Source of the DNA: CAYRAV01 sp964422365
GTDB taxonomy: Bacteria > Bacillota > Clostridia > Lachnospirales > Lachnospiraceae
Direction: 5' to 3'
Length of the DNA: 64,000 nt
Assembly (NCBI GenBank): GCA_964422365.1
Contig: CAYRAV010000002.1
Coordinates: 46,287 to 110,286, forward strand
In this document: positions 46,378 to 56,033 of the stretch, in pieces
Numbering within the stretch: position 1 is the first letter of the stretch
How the letters are laid out: every line of letters starts with the position of its first letter
Made by a program: the position numbers and the translations under genes
The notes under the pieces: generated by a model
The model's database searches: none
The model's input: only the letters and a program-made list of their open reading frames with translations
What the model was told of the DNA's origin: nothing

Positions 46378-49300
46378 TTATGAGATTTTCTTACTTCCCT
46401 TAATGCCTGTACCATTTGCATTCTGCGCCCAATAAGTAATTGTCGTTCCTGCTTTTAATTTAGGTACCTTTACTGTAAATGTTCCATCTTTTTTTATTTT
46501 GGCAGCATAAGTTTTTTTCTTTATTTTGACATATACTTTTGTATTGGAATTTGCTACAGTAGCTGTTCCAGTTCCATTATAGATTAAATGAACTTTTCCG
46601 GTAATTTTTTTACTTCCTGCCTTAATTGCATTTAAAGTTGGTGTATCTGGTGCACTTTCCTGCTTTTTCACTGTCAAAGATGCACTATTTCCTTTTGTAT
46701 TAGATGCATAGATTGCAACTTCCACTCCCGAATTGGATTTTGGAATAGTAATGGTATAGCTGTATAAATCTTTATCTGCTATATATGTGGCTTTGCTAGA
46801 AGAATATACAACACCTGAAACTTTTACATGCGCTGTACATTTTTCATCTGTATATACTATTACATTCTTTGTCAGATTTGTAATCGAAGTATTTCCAAGT
46901 TGTGGTTTATTTGGCACCTTTTGTACTACGGTAGTACTGCATACAGAACTCTTTCTTGCCAGACTGTCTATAGTATATATTTTTACACTTGTACCACCTG
47001 CAAGTAATGATGGCAATTGCATGGAATATGTTCCACTAGAACTGATTTGCATCGGAATCTCCACTGTTTTATAGCCTGCATCATACAACTCTGAATTTTC
47101 ATATATTTGTTTTCCACTGTCATCAGAAACATACATTGTTGTACCATCCACTAATGCAACTACAGAAACATAGTTATCATTGAGTGTTCCTTTGATGATT
47201 TTAGAATTACTGTTAACTGCATTAACAGCTGGTTTATTTGGTCCTGTTCTCTTAACTGTTACTACAGCTCTCGCACTTGCCCTTCCCTTTTTGTCAACCA
47301 CATAAACATAAACGGTCTTTCCTGCTGCCTGCAGAGGTAGTTTATAAGAAAATGTTCCGTCTGCTGCTACTGTACTTGTGTAGCTTTGTCCATCTTCTAA
47401 TTCGAAATAAATCTTTGCTCCTGCTTCTGCTGTGCCTGTAATTTTTGTTTTACGATTTGTATAGTTATCTACTGCCGGCATCTGTAAAACACTCTTATTG
47501 ATATTGTTTATCCTAATGTAATAAACATTTTTATTTCCTAATGTATCTTCTGCAAAAATGGTATATGTTCCATTTTCGCTACAGCTAAAGCTATTCTTTG
47601 ATACATTTTCTGCATATTGCCATACAGTAGAATCTGCAGGATATTTTCCTAAAGCATACTTCAACACAGCAATGCCAGAACTGTCATTTGCTTCTATCGC
47701 AACCACTACATCTTTATTGGTAATTGCCGAATTCAATTCTGTAGCAACGATATTAGGTCCTGTGACATCCGTCTTATCAACTTTCGAAAAATCAGCTAAG
47801 TAATATTTATATCCTTCTTCCTCACACAGAACTTCTTCAAACCAGCTTTTTGTTTTTGCAATGTCTTCTGAATCTGTTCCACTTTGTACAACATATTTGC
47901 TATCTTCTGGAAATTCCACTTTCCAATTGTTATCCTGTATCTCTTTCAGCGTGCCGTTCATAGCACTTTTTTCAATGTAATCTTTTACAATAACCTGGCA
48001 TCTATCCTTACTGTTTGCAATTTTTTGAGTTGCTATTTCTTTCATCATAGGTATACTTGTGGATAATTTGTTAGTAGATAATACGAAAACATCCTCATCC
48101 TTCACATTTTGTCCATTTATCGTCAACTGTTTTACACGGGAACTATCACTGATTTTATTTCCTTGACGGTCATATCTTGGTGCTGTGGTTGTATCTATAA
48201 CATATTCTACACCATCAAAAACGAAAAAGTTACCCCAGTTTGTTGCCCAGTCTTCTCCTAAGATATTCTGTTCCATTGCTTCTGTTCCACCAATCGCACC
48301 ACCAGTTGTTACAGCCCCAGTTGTTTGATATGCACTTGCAGATAGTTCAACCCATTCTCTCAACTGTTTTCCTGTTATCCTATACATATATAATGCAGTC
48401 CGATATTTTTGGATGCCTGACAGATATGATTGCAGAAAATTTCCAGAAAAATCTACATAATCATACTGGTCACTCAGACCATATTTTGTATAATTTGAAA
48501 CTGCGATTACAGAATAATCTTTATATGTTGTATTCTCACTATTGATATATTTTAAAGCATAGTTCATTTTAGCATTATTGACAAGCTGAATCACTGCTGT
48601 ATCTTCCAATGTGGCAAAATAATTTTGATAGACAACATTAGTTGCAATTTCCCCTAAAATAGTACTACAGTTTGACACTAAGTCTCTTTGCCAATTCCCA
48701 ATAAAATTATTGTTAATGTTTTCATCAATATCTGTATTCCCTGTTACCATTTTAATAGTAGATTTCCTGTCCACAATAGAGATTGTTCCATCTTCCTGTT
48801 TAATCGTCAGATCTGCAATTCCAATTGCTTTTCCCTGCTCAGCTACCATAATCAGATTCTTTCCATTTGCCAAATCTGTTTTTGCATCTACACCAGATAA
48901 CTCATAATATTCCTTACTGGCGGCAAGCTTAGACGGAAAATATTTATGCAGATGCCCACACAATACCACATCAACTTCCGGAATTTTTGTTAATGCATAG
49001 GCAGCATTATCTGCAAGTTCTGCCGGTTCCTCACTTCCAATTCCTGAATGTGCCAGAACCACTATAATATCTGCCCCCTGCTCTTTTAGTGTTGCTGCTT
49101 CCTTTCTTGCATTTTCTACAATGTCTTCTGTTTTTAAAATCCCCTTATAACTTGTTCTTCTTGAAGATAAAGAAGGAACTGTTTCACCAATCACACCTAC
49201 TTTTATGTCAATGCTGGTTCCACTAGCAGTATAGACTGTCCTCTCTATAATCTTATTTTGATTCCATACATTTTTGCCTGTATTGGCATCTTTTACATTA

Positions 49301-49842
49301 GATAATACACATTTATCTGCCATCCCCGATGACAGCAGCTGATCCTGTATATAACGTAAATTATAATCAAAATCGTGATTTCCTAATGTCACAGCATCAT
49401 ACCCTAAAGATGCCATTGCACTATAAATGGGCTGTACCGCATTTTCATCACAATCATAGATATAATCTGTAGAATAATCATATAAGGTATCGCCCACATC
49501 AAATAATAATGTATTGTCATGCCCCGCTTCCTCACGTGCTTTTTGAATCAATGTTGCGGCTCTTGCGAGACTTCCCTGTTTCAAGATTTCCCCTGTTTCA
49601 TAATTCATAGTTGTAAGCTGCCCATGCAAATCTGTGGTAAAAACCATTCTTAAATTTGCAGTATCTTCCACTATCTCTTCTACACTTGTTGTTGCATTAC
49701 CTTCTGTTATTTCAACATCTGTACCTTCTGCCTTTACAAATGCTGTCATAGGAAATACATCTAGCAGCTGGGCAAAAAATAGTGCAGCTATCAATAAAAC
49801 ACCAACACATCTCCTTTTTAGTTTTAAGTTTTTCGTATCCAT
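46378..49842 (-). CDS. Secreted 5'-nucleotidase / cyclic phosphodiesterase with Ig-like repeats
   Basis: 1154 residues. After a signal peptide, a metallophosphoesterase domain carries all metal motifs: FTTDLHGQL (~66), DVGDTLYD (~115), LGNHDFDYN (~152), VLAHSGIG, and CGHLHKYFP (~294). The 5'-nucleotidase C-terminal domain follows (~380-620; RTALYMYRITGKQLREWVEL). The last ~450 residues form several bacterial Ig-like modules (IYFELEDGQSYTSTVAADG, KTVYVYVVDKKGR). It should release phosphate and nucleosides from extracellular nucleotides. No LPXTG anchor is seen, so attachment probably relies on the Ig-like or basic C-terminal part. AAAGGAGG precedes the ATG. Confidence 0.92.
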   Translation of the reverse strand: MDTKNLKLKRRCVGVLLIAALFFAQLLDVFPMTAFVKAEGTDVEITEGNATTSVEEIVEDTANLRMVFTTDLHGQLTTMNYETGEILKQGSLARAATLIQKAREEAGHDNTLLFDVGDTLYDYSTDYIYDCDENAVQPIYSAMASLGYDAVTLGNHDFDYNLRYIQDQLLSSGMADKCVLSNVKDANTGKNVWNQNKIIERTVYTASGTSIDIKVGVIGETVPSLSSRRTSYKGILKTEDIVENARKEAATLKEQGADIIVVLAHSGIGSEEPAELADNAAYALTKIPEVDVVLCGHLHKYFPSKLAASKEYYELSGVDAKTDLANGKNLIMVAEQGKAIGIADLTIKQEDGTISIVDRKSTIKMVTGNTDIDENINNNFIGNWQRDLVSNCSTILGEIATNVVYQNYFATLEDTAVIQLVNNAKMNYALKYINSENTTYKDYSVIAVSNYTKYGLSDQYDYVDFSGNFLQSYLSGIQKYRTALYMYRITGKQLREWVELSASAYQTTGAVTTGGAIGGTEAMEQNILGEDWATNWGNFFVFDGVEYVIDTTTAPRYDRQGNKISDSSRVKQLTINGQNVKDEDVFVLSTNKLSTSIPMMKEIATQKIANSKDRCQVIVKDYIEKSAMNGTLKEIQDNNWKVEFPEDSKYVVQSGTDSEDIAKTKSWFEEVLCEEEGYKYYLADFSKVDKTDVTGPNIVATELNSAITNKDVVVAIEANDSSGIAVLKYALGKYPADSTVWQYAENVSKNSFSCSENGTYTIFAEDTLGNKNVYYIRINNINKSVLQMPAVDNYTNRKTKITGTAEAGAKIYFELEDGQSYTSTVAADGTFSYKLPLQAAGKTVYVYVVDKKGRASARAVVTVKRTGPNKPAVNAVNSNSKIIKGTLNDNYVSVVALVDGTTMYVSDDSGKQIYENSELYDAGYKTVEIPMQISSSGTYSMQLPSLLAGGTSVKIYTIDSLARKSSVCSTTVVQKVPNKPQLGNTSITNLTKNVIVYTDEKCTAHVKVSGVVYSSSKATYIADKDLYSYTITIPKSNSGVEVAIYASNTKGNSASLTVKKQESAPDTPTLNAIKAGSKKITGKVHLIYNGTGTATVANSNTKVYVKIKKKTYAAKIKKDGTFTVKVPKLKAGTTITYWAQNANGTGIKGSKKIS

Positions 49843-50327
49843 TTGTTTCCTTTCCTCCTTTTATTCCACAGACTACTGTACTGCATATTTGATGCATCCT
49901 TCGTTTACTGTGGGGTTTTACTTTATTATATACTCTGCCCTATAGATTAGTCTATAAATTAGTCAATTTGATGTCATGTTTTTTCCAAAATAATAAGAAG
50001 ACCGTTTTGCAATATTACGAAATGAAAGAACATTCTTATCTTTAATATATCCTTTGTCTCTATATTTTTTTCATGAAAATACTTCCAGACTAACAAAGTC
50101 CGCCAGCCTGTATAGCATGTATTGTGGTATGCCTGAATGGATATACAAAGCGGGGCATACAGATTGGGGCAATGAATTTTAAAACACACACTAGTCATAA
50201 TTTATCAAAATATACACTTTAAACAAGAAAATGATAATTAACGGTCGAATTTCTATAACTTGTATCCAAAAAAGATTTATGGTATCCTTTTATTATTAAG
50301 TTTTATAATATAAGGGAGTAGTTGGGT
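49843..50327. other. Divergent promoter region with a TIR element fragment
   Basis: Between the nucleotidase and the PTS-like gene. Apart from the repeat at 50080-50193 nothing was recognised. Confidence 0.55.
50080..50193 (-). mobile_element. TIR element copy, truncated, with palindromic module
   Basis: Right end AATTTTAAAACACACACTA and internal GGGGCATACAGATTGGGGCA. The module portion has AACAAAGTCCGCCAGCCTGT. The left TIR is missing. Confidence 0.7.
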
Positions 50328-51386
50328 ATGAAAAAAATTTTGACACACATCTTTATTGATGGATTAAACGGAATGGCAATAGGACTTTTCTCTACGTTGA
50401 TTATTGGAACTATTTTACAACAGTTTGGCATATTTATTCCAGGTGAAGCAGGTACTTATATCTATACACTTGGAAAACTTGCCGCCTCACTGACGGGTGC
50501 CGGCATTGGATGTAGTATGGCAGTAAAATTCAGCTGCTCCCCTTTGGTTATTCTTTCATCTGGAATTGCTGGTATGGTTGGTGCATTTGCAGAGATAATT
50601 CTTTCCGGGTCTATTCTCACTTCCGATTCAATTGTACTATCTGATTCTGGAGATCCACTTGGTGCTTATCTTGCTTCATTAATTGCTATTGAAATTGGCT
50701 GTCTTGTTTCTGAGAAAACACAAATTGACATTATTATTACACCAATTGTTTCTATTGGAAGTGGTTCCTGTATAGGGCTTTTCGCTGGTCCGTGGATTTC
50801 TTCTGTTATGAACAAATTAGGAACTGCCATCCAATGGGGAACAGAACAACAGCCATTTTTTATGGGAGTTATTGTTGCAGTACTGATGGGTATGTTTCTT
50901 ACACTCCCAATCAGCTCTGCAGCTATTGCTATTATTTTAAATCTTCATGGGCTTCCTGCTGGTGCTGCAACGGTAGGATGCTGTGCCAATATGATAGGTT
51001 TTGCAATTGCTGGTTTTAAGGAAAATGGAATTAGCGGACTTTTGGCACAGGGGCTTGGCACAAGTATGCTGCAAATGCCAAACATATTAAAACACCCTTT
51101 GATATGGATACCTTCTATTTTAACAAGTGCTATTCTAGGTCCGGTTGCTGCCTGCCTTGTAAAACTGACAAACAATGCGGCTGGTTCCGGAATGGGTACT
51201 GCTGGTCTTGTAGGTCCTCTTATGGCTTACAATTCTATGCTAAAACATAATAGCCCTTTAAAATCATCCATCATTGTTCTTTTCATGTGTTTTATATTGC
51301 CAGGTATATTGACATTTGCTATTTCCCAGGCAATGAGAAAACTAGACTTTATCAAGGACGGCGATATGAAATTAGAACATGTTTGA
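50328..51386 (+). CDS. PTS EIIC-like membrane protein (PTS_EIIC_2 type)
   Basis: 352 residues from the ATG at 50328, with AGGGAG upstream; a TTG at 50322 is an alternative. About ten membrane segments and many Gly-rich helices (GLNGMAIGLFSTLIIGTILQ, GIGCSMAVKF, GAATVGCCANMIGFAIAGFK, GAGMGTAGLVGP) match the stand-alone EIIC-like family of PF13303 type. These lack EIIA/EIIB partners, and their substrates are mostly unknown. The last codons KLEHV and the stop TGA fall inside a TIR-like sequence (TTAGAACATGTTTGAAATTT). This suggests the native C-terminus was replaced. Confidence 0.88.
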   Translation: MKKILTHIFIDGLNGMAIGLFSTLIIGTILQQFGIFIPGEAGTYIYTLGKLAASLTGAGIGCSMAVKFSCSPLVILSSGIAGMVGAFAEIILSGSILTSDSIVLSDSGDPLGAYLASLIAIEIGCLVSEKTQIDIIITPIVSIGSGSCIGLFAGPWISSVMNKLGTAIQWGTEQQPFFMGVIVAVLMGMFLTLPISSAAIAIILNLHGLPAGAATVGCCANMIGFAIAGFKENGISGLLAQGLGTSMLQMPNILKHPLIWIPSILTSAILGPVAACLVKLTNNAAGSGMGTAGLVGPLMAYNSMLKHNSPLKSSIIVLFMCFILPGILTFAISQAMRKLDFIKDGDMKLEHV

Positions 51387-51418
51387 AATTTTTATCTGTA
51401 TTTTATAACCAATCCCTA

Positions 51419-51642
51419 GAGGATGTTTGAAAATTGCTTGTTACAAGATGCATGCCCCATTTTGTGTACCTATCTGGGCATACCACAATCCATGCCCATT
51501 CAGGCTGGCGGACTTTGTCCGATAAGGTATATATATCTGCACCAAATCCATGCAGCATAGTTCCGCTACCCCTTATGAATTTGAACTAAATCCTTCACAA
51601 ATTGTGACACACATCTTGTAATAAGCAATTTCCAACACACTC
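51419..51642 (+). mobile_element. TIR element copy, full length (~224 bp) with nested module
   Basis: Ends GAGGATGTTTGAAAATTG and CAATTTCCAACACACTC between TA pairs at 51417 and 51643. Its interior holds a complete copy of the 63-bp module (GGGCATACCACAATCCATGC), showing nesting. Confidence 0.9.
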
Positions 51643-51759
51643 TAGTGGACAAGCGCCTCTGTACAGATTGTAAAATTTTTTGTATAGCTGAACTATAACT
51701 TTTATTTTATGTATCAGCTTATTATTGATTCACACCATTTAGGAAATCATTATTATAAC

Positions 51760-52338
51760 TTAATTGAGCTTTTCTAAAATCTTTTCTACTACCTTACGTG
51801 CACATTCTTCTGGTGTTGCATCCTTTGTATCCAGTAATACCTCAGGATGTTCCGGTGCTTCATAAGGGGAAGTGATTCCTGTAAAATGATCTATCTGTTT
51901 TCCGTATAAGCCCTTTGGATCTCTTGCCTTGCATGTTTCCAAGTCTGTACTAACATACACCTCAATAAAATTGTCTTTTCCAGCCTTTTCCCTGGCAAAT
52001 TCGCGCATTTTTGCAAATGGTGAAATAAATGCTACCAGTGAAATGATACCTGCATCCTGAAATAATGCTGCTACTTCTGCAATCCTTCGGATATTTTCAT
52101 TTCTATCCTCATCTGAAAATCCCAGATCTCCATTAATGCCATGTCTGATATTATCTCCATCTAACAAATATGCTGCAATATTTTTTTCGTTTAACATTCT
52201 CTCTACTTCCACTGCTACTGTAGATTTCCCTGAACCGGACAGACCTGTAAACCAAACTACGATTCCCTTTTGCTTTAATACACGACATCTGTCCTCATAA
52301 GATACTTTTGTCTGCTGCCATACAATATTTTCATTCAT
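51760..52338 (-). CDS. cysC: Adenylylsulfate (APS) kinase
   Basis: 192 residues with P-loop GLSGSGKST (~33), the APS-binding LLDGDNIRHGINGDLGF, RNENIRRIAEVAALF, and the lid region DPKGLYGKQIDHFTGITSPYE. It phosphorylates APS to PAPS. It lies 64 bases downstream of ssuC on the same strand, closing a sulfur-compound operon. No ATP sulfurylase (cysD/cysN or sat) is in the window, so the source of APS must be encoded elsewhere. All catalytic segments look intact. Confidence 0.95.
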   Translation of the reverse strand: MNENIVWQQTKVSYEDRCRVLKQKGIVVWFTGLSGSGKSTVAVEVERMLNEKNIAAYLLDGDNIRHGINGDLGFSDEDRNENIRRIAEVAALFQDAGIISLVAFISPFAKMREFAREKAGKDNFIEVYVSTDLETCKARDPKGLYGKQIDHFTGITSPYEAPEHPEVLLDTKDATPEECARKVVEKILEKLN

Positions 52339-52402
52339 CTTTTTAATTCCTTTCTATTTGTAAATTTATTTTTATCTCAAGGTGTGCCTGCTTTGTGCCT
52401 GC

Positions 52403-53224
52403 TTATACCTCAACCTTGTCTCTATCTAATCCCCTGCTTTTTCTGACGCTTCTTTCAATATTACTAAAAATACACTTGTCAATGATACTTCCAATAACAA
52501 CAATCAGAAGCATAACTACCATAACCTGATTAATATCTGCAAGTTCTCTTCCTAATAACAATACTTGTCCTAATCCAAGCGTAGCTGACATCATTTCACC
52601 AGACATCAATGCCCTCCATGCAAAAGACCATCCCTGCTTTAGCCCACTAAGTAAGATAGGTGTACTTGCAGGCAGAATTACTTTTATATACAACTCTCTT
52701 TGATTTGCCCCCATAGTTTTTGCTGCCCGGATTAAAATAGGATCTACACTTTTGAATCCATTTTCTACAGAAATCGCAACACTAAAAGCAGAGCCAATCA
52801 CAATTACAAAAATAATAGCACTTTCATTTAATCCATACCACAAAATTGCAAATGGCAGCCAGCAAATACTTGGAAGTGTCTGCAATCCCAAAATAATTGG
52901 TTTCAAATTGCGTTCTAAATACGGAAAACACACAATCAGAATACCCAATACTGCCCCTATCAATATGGCTAATATATACCCAATAAATACCCGCTTCAAA
53001 CTGGCCAGAATTGCAAGATAGATGGATGAATTCGAAAATAATTTCAAAATTTTGCTCCATACTCCTAATGGTGTTGGCATTGTATATGATTTCCATATAT
53101 GCATTAGCTCTACACCAGTATAGGCAATGAACTGCCAAAGCAAAATTAAAATTGCAAAAAAGATCACTTTTTCTATCACTTTACTACATATCGTATTCTT
53201 CTTTTGCAACTTTATCCACCTCAT
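52403..53224 (-). CDS. ssuC: ABC permease, SsuC/TauC type
   Basis: 273 residues with six membrane segments and the EAA loop (AAKTMGANQRELYIKVILPAS followed by PILLSGLKQG). It belongs to the sulfonate/nitrate/taurine permease group. The ATG at 53224 overlaps ssuB by 41 bases without a good ribosome binding site. A TTG at 53209 preceded by GAGGTGG is a credible alternative start. With SsuB and SsuA it should import sulfonates or a related oxyanion; the exact substrate is inferred from cysC next door. Confidence 0.92.
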   Translation of the reverse strand: MRWIKLQKKNTICSKVIEKVIFFAILILLWQFIAYTGVELMHIWKSYTMPTPLGVWSKILKLFSNSSIYLAILASLKRVFIGYILAILIGAVLGILIVCFPYLERNLKPIILGLQTLPSICWLPFAILWYGLNESAIIFVIVIGSAFSVAISVENGFKSVDPILIRAAKTMGANQRELYIKVILPASTPILLSGLKQGWSFAWRALMSGEMMSATLGLGQVLLLGRELADINQVMVVMLLIVVIGSIIDKCIFSNIERSVRKSRGLDRDKVEV

Positions 53225-53954
53225 TTCTTAGTATTTGTAATAATCTGTGCCGGATTGTGATAAATTCTGGTGCATCGATTTCTCTTGGTCTTGGCAAATC
53301 AATTGGCATAATCTCCTTTATCTGACCTGGATTTGCTGATAACATAATAACCTTATCGCCAAAGAACATCGCTTCCTCTACACTATGAGTAATAAAAACA
53401 ACTGTTTTCTTTGTTTCCATCCAAATCTTTTGTATTTCTTCCCGCAATATATTTTTTGTCTGTTTATCCAATGCTGCAAATGGTTCATCCATTAATAAAA
53501 TTTTAGAATCTAATGTAAGTGCCCTCGCCATTGCTGCTCTTTGTTTCATACCACCTGACAATTCATGTATATGATAATTGCGGAATTTCCATAAATGTAC
53601 CATTTTTAAATATTTTTCAGCTCTTATATTCTGTTCTTCTTCTGATATCTTTGCCAGCTTCATCCCAAATTTTACATTATCCAATACATTTAACCATGGA
53701 AACAGGGCAGATTCCTGAAACATCATTACCCTGTCTGCTCCTGGTCCCTTCATTTCTACACCATCTAATATAATGGTTCCTTCACCTGGTTCAATTAAAC
53801 CTGCTATCAAATTCAATAATGTGGATTTTCCACAGCCAGATGGTCCCAGAATACAGATAAATTCTCCTTCTTTTATCTCAAGATTAATATCTTTTAATGT
53901 TAATTTATTACTATTTGGAAACGTTTTTGAGACATGATTTAATACCAGGCTCAT
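53184..53954 (-). CDS. ssuB: ABC ATP-binding protein, SsuB/TauB type
   Basis: 256 residues from the ATG at 53954 (AAAGGGG upstream). Walker A is GPSGCGKST (~33), the Q-loop is MMFQESALFPWLNV, the signature is ELSGGMKQRAAMARAL, Walker B is ILLMDEPFAALD, and the H-loop is VFITHSVEEA. The ALFPWLNVLDNV segment is characteristic of nitrate/sulfonate/taurine importers. It is separated from ssuA by 580 bases that contain two TIR elements. Confidence 0.94.
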   Translation of the reverse strand: MSLVLNHVSKTFPNSNKLTLKDINLEIKEGEFICILGPSGCGKSTLLNLIAGLIEPGEGTIILDGVEMKGPGADRVMMFQESALFPWLNVLDNVKFGMKLAKISEEEQNIRAEKYLKMVHLWKFRNYHIHELSGGMKQRAAMARALTLDSKILLMDEPFAALDKQTKNILREEIQKIWMETKKTVVFITHSVEEAMFFGDKVIMLSANPGQIKEIMPIDLPRPREIDAPEFITIRHRLLQILRNEVDKVAKEEYDM

Positions 53955-53983
53955 ATATTTGCCCCTTTCTATCATACATACTA

Positions 53984-54128
53984 GAGCGTGTTTTAAAATT
54001 CATTGCCCCACTTTGCGTGCTATTTGCCCCAATTGATTCAATGCAGCCCGCTACACCTCATGAATTTGGAATAAATCCCCCACAAATTGTGACGCACATC
54101 TTGTAACAAGCAATTTTCAAACACGCTC
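53984..54128 (-). mobile_element. TIR element copy, full length (145 bp)
   Basis: Ends GAGCGTGTTTTAAAATTC and AATTTTCAAACACGCTC with TA on both sides (53982 and 54129). It lies 29 bases before the ssuB start codon. Confidence 0.92.
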
Positions 54129-54261
54129 TAGCAGGTTCTTTTTCTTTATCTTCCACACAAGAATGATTTCAATAATTCAGAACCATTCAGAACTGCAGAT
54201 ATAAACCAGATACGAAAAGAATACATCTGTATTCTTTTCCTGTATCCGCTTACATCTATTA

Positions 54262-54431
54262 AAACATGTTTGAAAATTGCCTGCCATTCATCAATATGCC
54301 AAAAAATTGCATAAATTATACGAACACCTAACCTGCTTTCATACAATGATTGGGGATTTCCTATGATTCTCATTCCATTATTGTAGACATTTTTGATATT
54401 TTTTGTGCACTTTTAATTTTCAAACACACTC
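54262..54431 (+). mobile_element. TIR element copy, second subfamily (170 bp)
   Basis: Family termini (AAACATGTTTGAAAATTGC; AATTTTCAAACACACTC) but a different interior: GCCATTCATCAATATGCC, ACCTGCTTTCATACAATGAT. The same interior is found at 60364-60533. Confidence 0.88.
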
Positions 54432-54538
54432 TATGAAAAAAAGGCTGACATAACTCATTTCCTGTCAGTTTGTAAATCTGTCACTAAAAGGCTTATTCTA
54501 CCAATTATACATGATAATCCTGAATAGTTACAATACCC

Positions 54539-55558
54539 TTACTGCAATTTTTCTAAATATGTTTGGTCGATAAGAGTGTCCTCGGAAGGTAATTTATGAA
54601 TAAATTCTTCTTCCTTGCTTAGATTTGCAAAATCCCAAATAGATTCTACAGGTATTGTTTCTGATATAATCAATCTGTTAAATGCACTATCCAAAATAGT
54701 TTGGTCAAAACTCTTATTTGTTGCTTCTTGTATTTCTTTATTTACAATTTCCTTTGCTTCTTCTAAATTTTCATTAATATACACAGTAGCATCCTTATGT
54801 GCCTGTAAAAATTTCTCTACTATATCCAGATGTTTTTTGCCAAAATCATTATTTACTATAACAACTGCAGCAGAATAATCCCCATCCCTCCAGATATCTT
54901 TGTAATCCAAAACAACATTTGCACTTATATCATTTTGAAGAATACTTCCCCAAGGTTCCGGAACCAATGCTGCATTAATCTGACCGTTATCCATCATAGT
55001 CTTAATATCTGCATTGGCCGCTGCAATTAATTCTACATCGCCGCCATTTGTACTTGTCTTCATATTATTCTCTGACAGCATCTGAAGCAGGGATAAATGC
55101 TGTGTATTCCCCAACTGGGGAACAGCTACCTTTAAACCGCTTAATTCCGTAACGCTACTGATGGATACATCTTTTCCAGACACCAATACTGTACCTCCAT
55201 TTGTAGCACCTGCAATAATACTTACATCTCCATCCGATTTTACATTTGCACTGATTGCAGGAACTGGTCCAATATAACCCAAATCAATCTCGCCTGCAAA
55301 AATCGCTTCTACCTCTGCAGGTCCCGCATTAAATGCTGTCCATGTTACATTAGTTTCCGCACCTAACGCCTTTTCTATTATTCCCTGATTTTTCAAAAAC
55401 AATGCCTGTGTATGCGTAATATTAGGAAAATATGCCACTCTTACATCTGTTTTTCCACCTTCTGCATTTCGACTGCCACCCTGGTTTGTACCGCACCCAA
55501 TACATATTGCAAATACTGATATAAGTATTAACATTACTGCTAAAACTTTTCTTTTCAT
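54539..55558 (-). CDS. ssuA: Sulfonate/taurine-type ABC substrate-binding lipoprotein
   Basis: 339 residues from the ATG at 55558. The signal ends in a lipobox (AICIGC), so the protein is anchored to the membrane outside. The NMT1/SsuA-like fold is indicated by DVRVAYFPNITHTQALFLKN, DLGYIGPVPAISANV, GTVLVSGKD, LKVAVPQLGNTQHLSLLQML and ALVPEPWGSIL. It presents sulfonates or related substrates to SsuBC. The start is preceded by GGTGGGCTTGG, a weak binding site, and by a ~200-base leader with hairpins. It is first in the ssuA-ssuB-ssuC-cysC order. Confidence 0.92.
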   Translation of the reverse strand: MKRKVLAVMLILISVFAICIGCGTNQGGSRNAEGGKTDVRVAYFPNITHTQALFLKNQGIIEKALGAETNVTWTAFNAGPAEVEAIFAGEIDLGYIGPVPAISANVKSDGDVSIIAGATNGGTVLVSGKDVSISSVTELSGLKVAVPQLGNTQHLSLLQMLSENNMKTSTNGGDVELIAAANADIKTMMDNGQINAALVPEPWGSILQNDISANVVLDYKDIWRDGDYSAAVVIVNNDFGKKHLDIVEKFLQAHKDATVYINENLEEAKEIVNKEIQEATNKSFDQTILDSAFNRLIISETIPVESIWDFANLSKEEEFIHKLPSEDTLIDQTYLEKLQ

Positions 55559-55811
55559 AATTTGCACCAAGCCCACCAACTACAATTTAGTTTGTACTGA
55601 TAGGCGCAAACACAAAGAGTGAAAGATGTGTGTTTGCCATTTCCCTTTCTTCTATTTTTCTTTCACCCTTAAGCATCTCTTCTGTTTTCTTTCGTTCTAT
55701 ATCGATTCTATCTCTAGCTTTCTTTGGTGAATTACAATACTATCAGGAATGATTAATTACTGTCATTATCGTATAAAACAGCCATTATAATACTATTCTA
55801 ACTAATTTCAA
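55559..55811 (-). promoter_or_regulatory. ssuA promoter and structured leader
   Basis: Minus-strand TTGAAA (55811-55806), a 16-base spacer and TATAAT (55789-55784) give a near-consensus promoter. The ~220-base leader contains a long stem GGCAAACACA (55638 downward) with TGTGTTTGCGCC (to 55603) close to the start. A TACAA...TTGTA stem lies next to the ribosome binding site. It does not match the S-box, T-box or other riboswitches I know. Confidence 0.6.
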
Positions 55812-55945
55812 AATAAAATATGTGAGTTTTTTGTAAGAAATTTGTGGCATTTTATTCCAAATTCTCAAAAATTTACCGTATAACGGCATAGAGGGAAATA
55901 AGCCTGCTTGTTCTACAATAGGAGCATTTGTAGAAATAATAAAGA

Positions 55946-55997
55946 GGGTATTGTCTGACAATCAATCGCTCTATGCTTGCATTGTCAGGCAACACCC
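55946..55997. terminator. Strong terminator downstream of the hemolysin III gene
   Basis: GGGTATTGTCTGACAAT (55946-55962) pairs with ATTGTCAGGCAACACCC (55981-55997), with TTTTAT on the plus side and CTCTTTATTATTT on the minus side. It lies 37 bases after the minus-strand stop and may work in both directions. Confidence 0.85.
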
Positions 55998-56033
55998 TTT
56001 TATATTGTGTTATTAACTGGTTTGAAATAAGAA

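Larger units (their letters stand above)
53955..54538. other. Gap inside the ssu operon filled by two TIR elements
   Basis: Two TIR elements (53984-54128 and 54262-54431) account for most of this space between ssuA and ssuB. No gene is present. Confidence 0.8.

Noticed and set aside
55559..55783. S-box (SAM) riboswitch before ssuA
   Set aside because: The characteristic CTTATCAAGAG-type start and core are not present.
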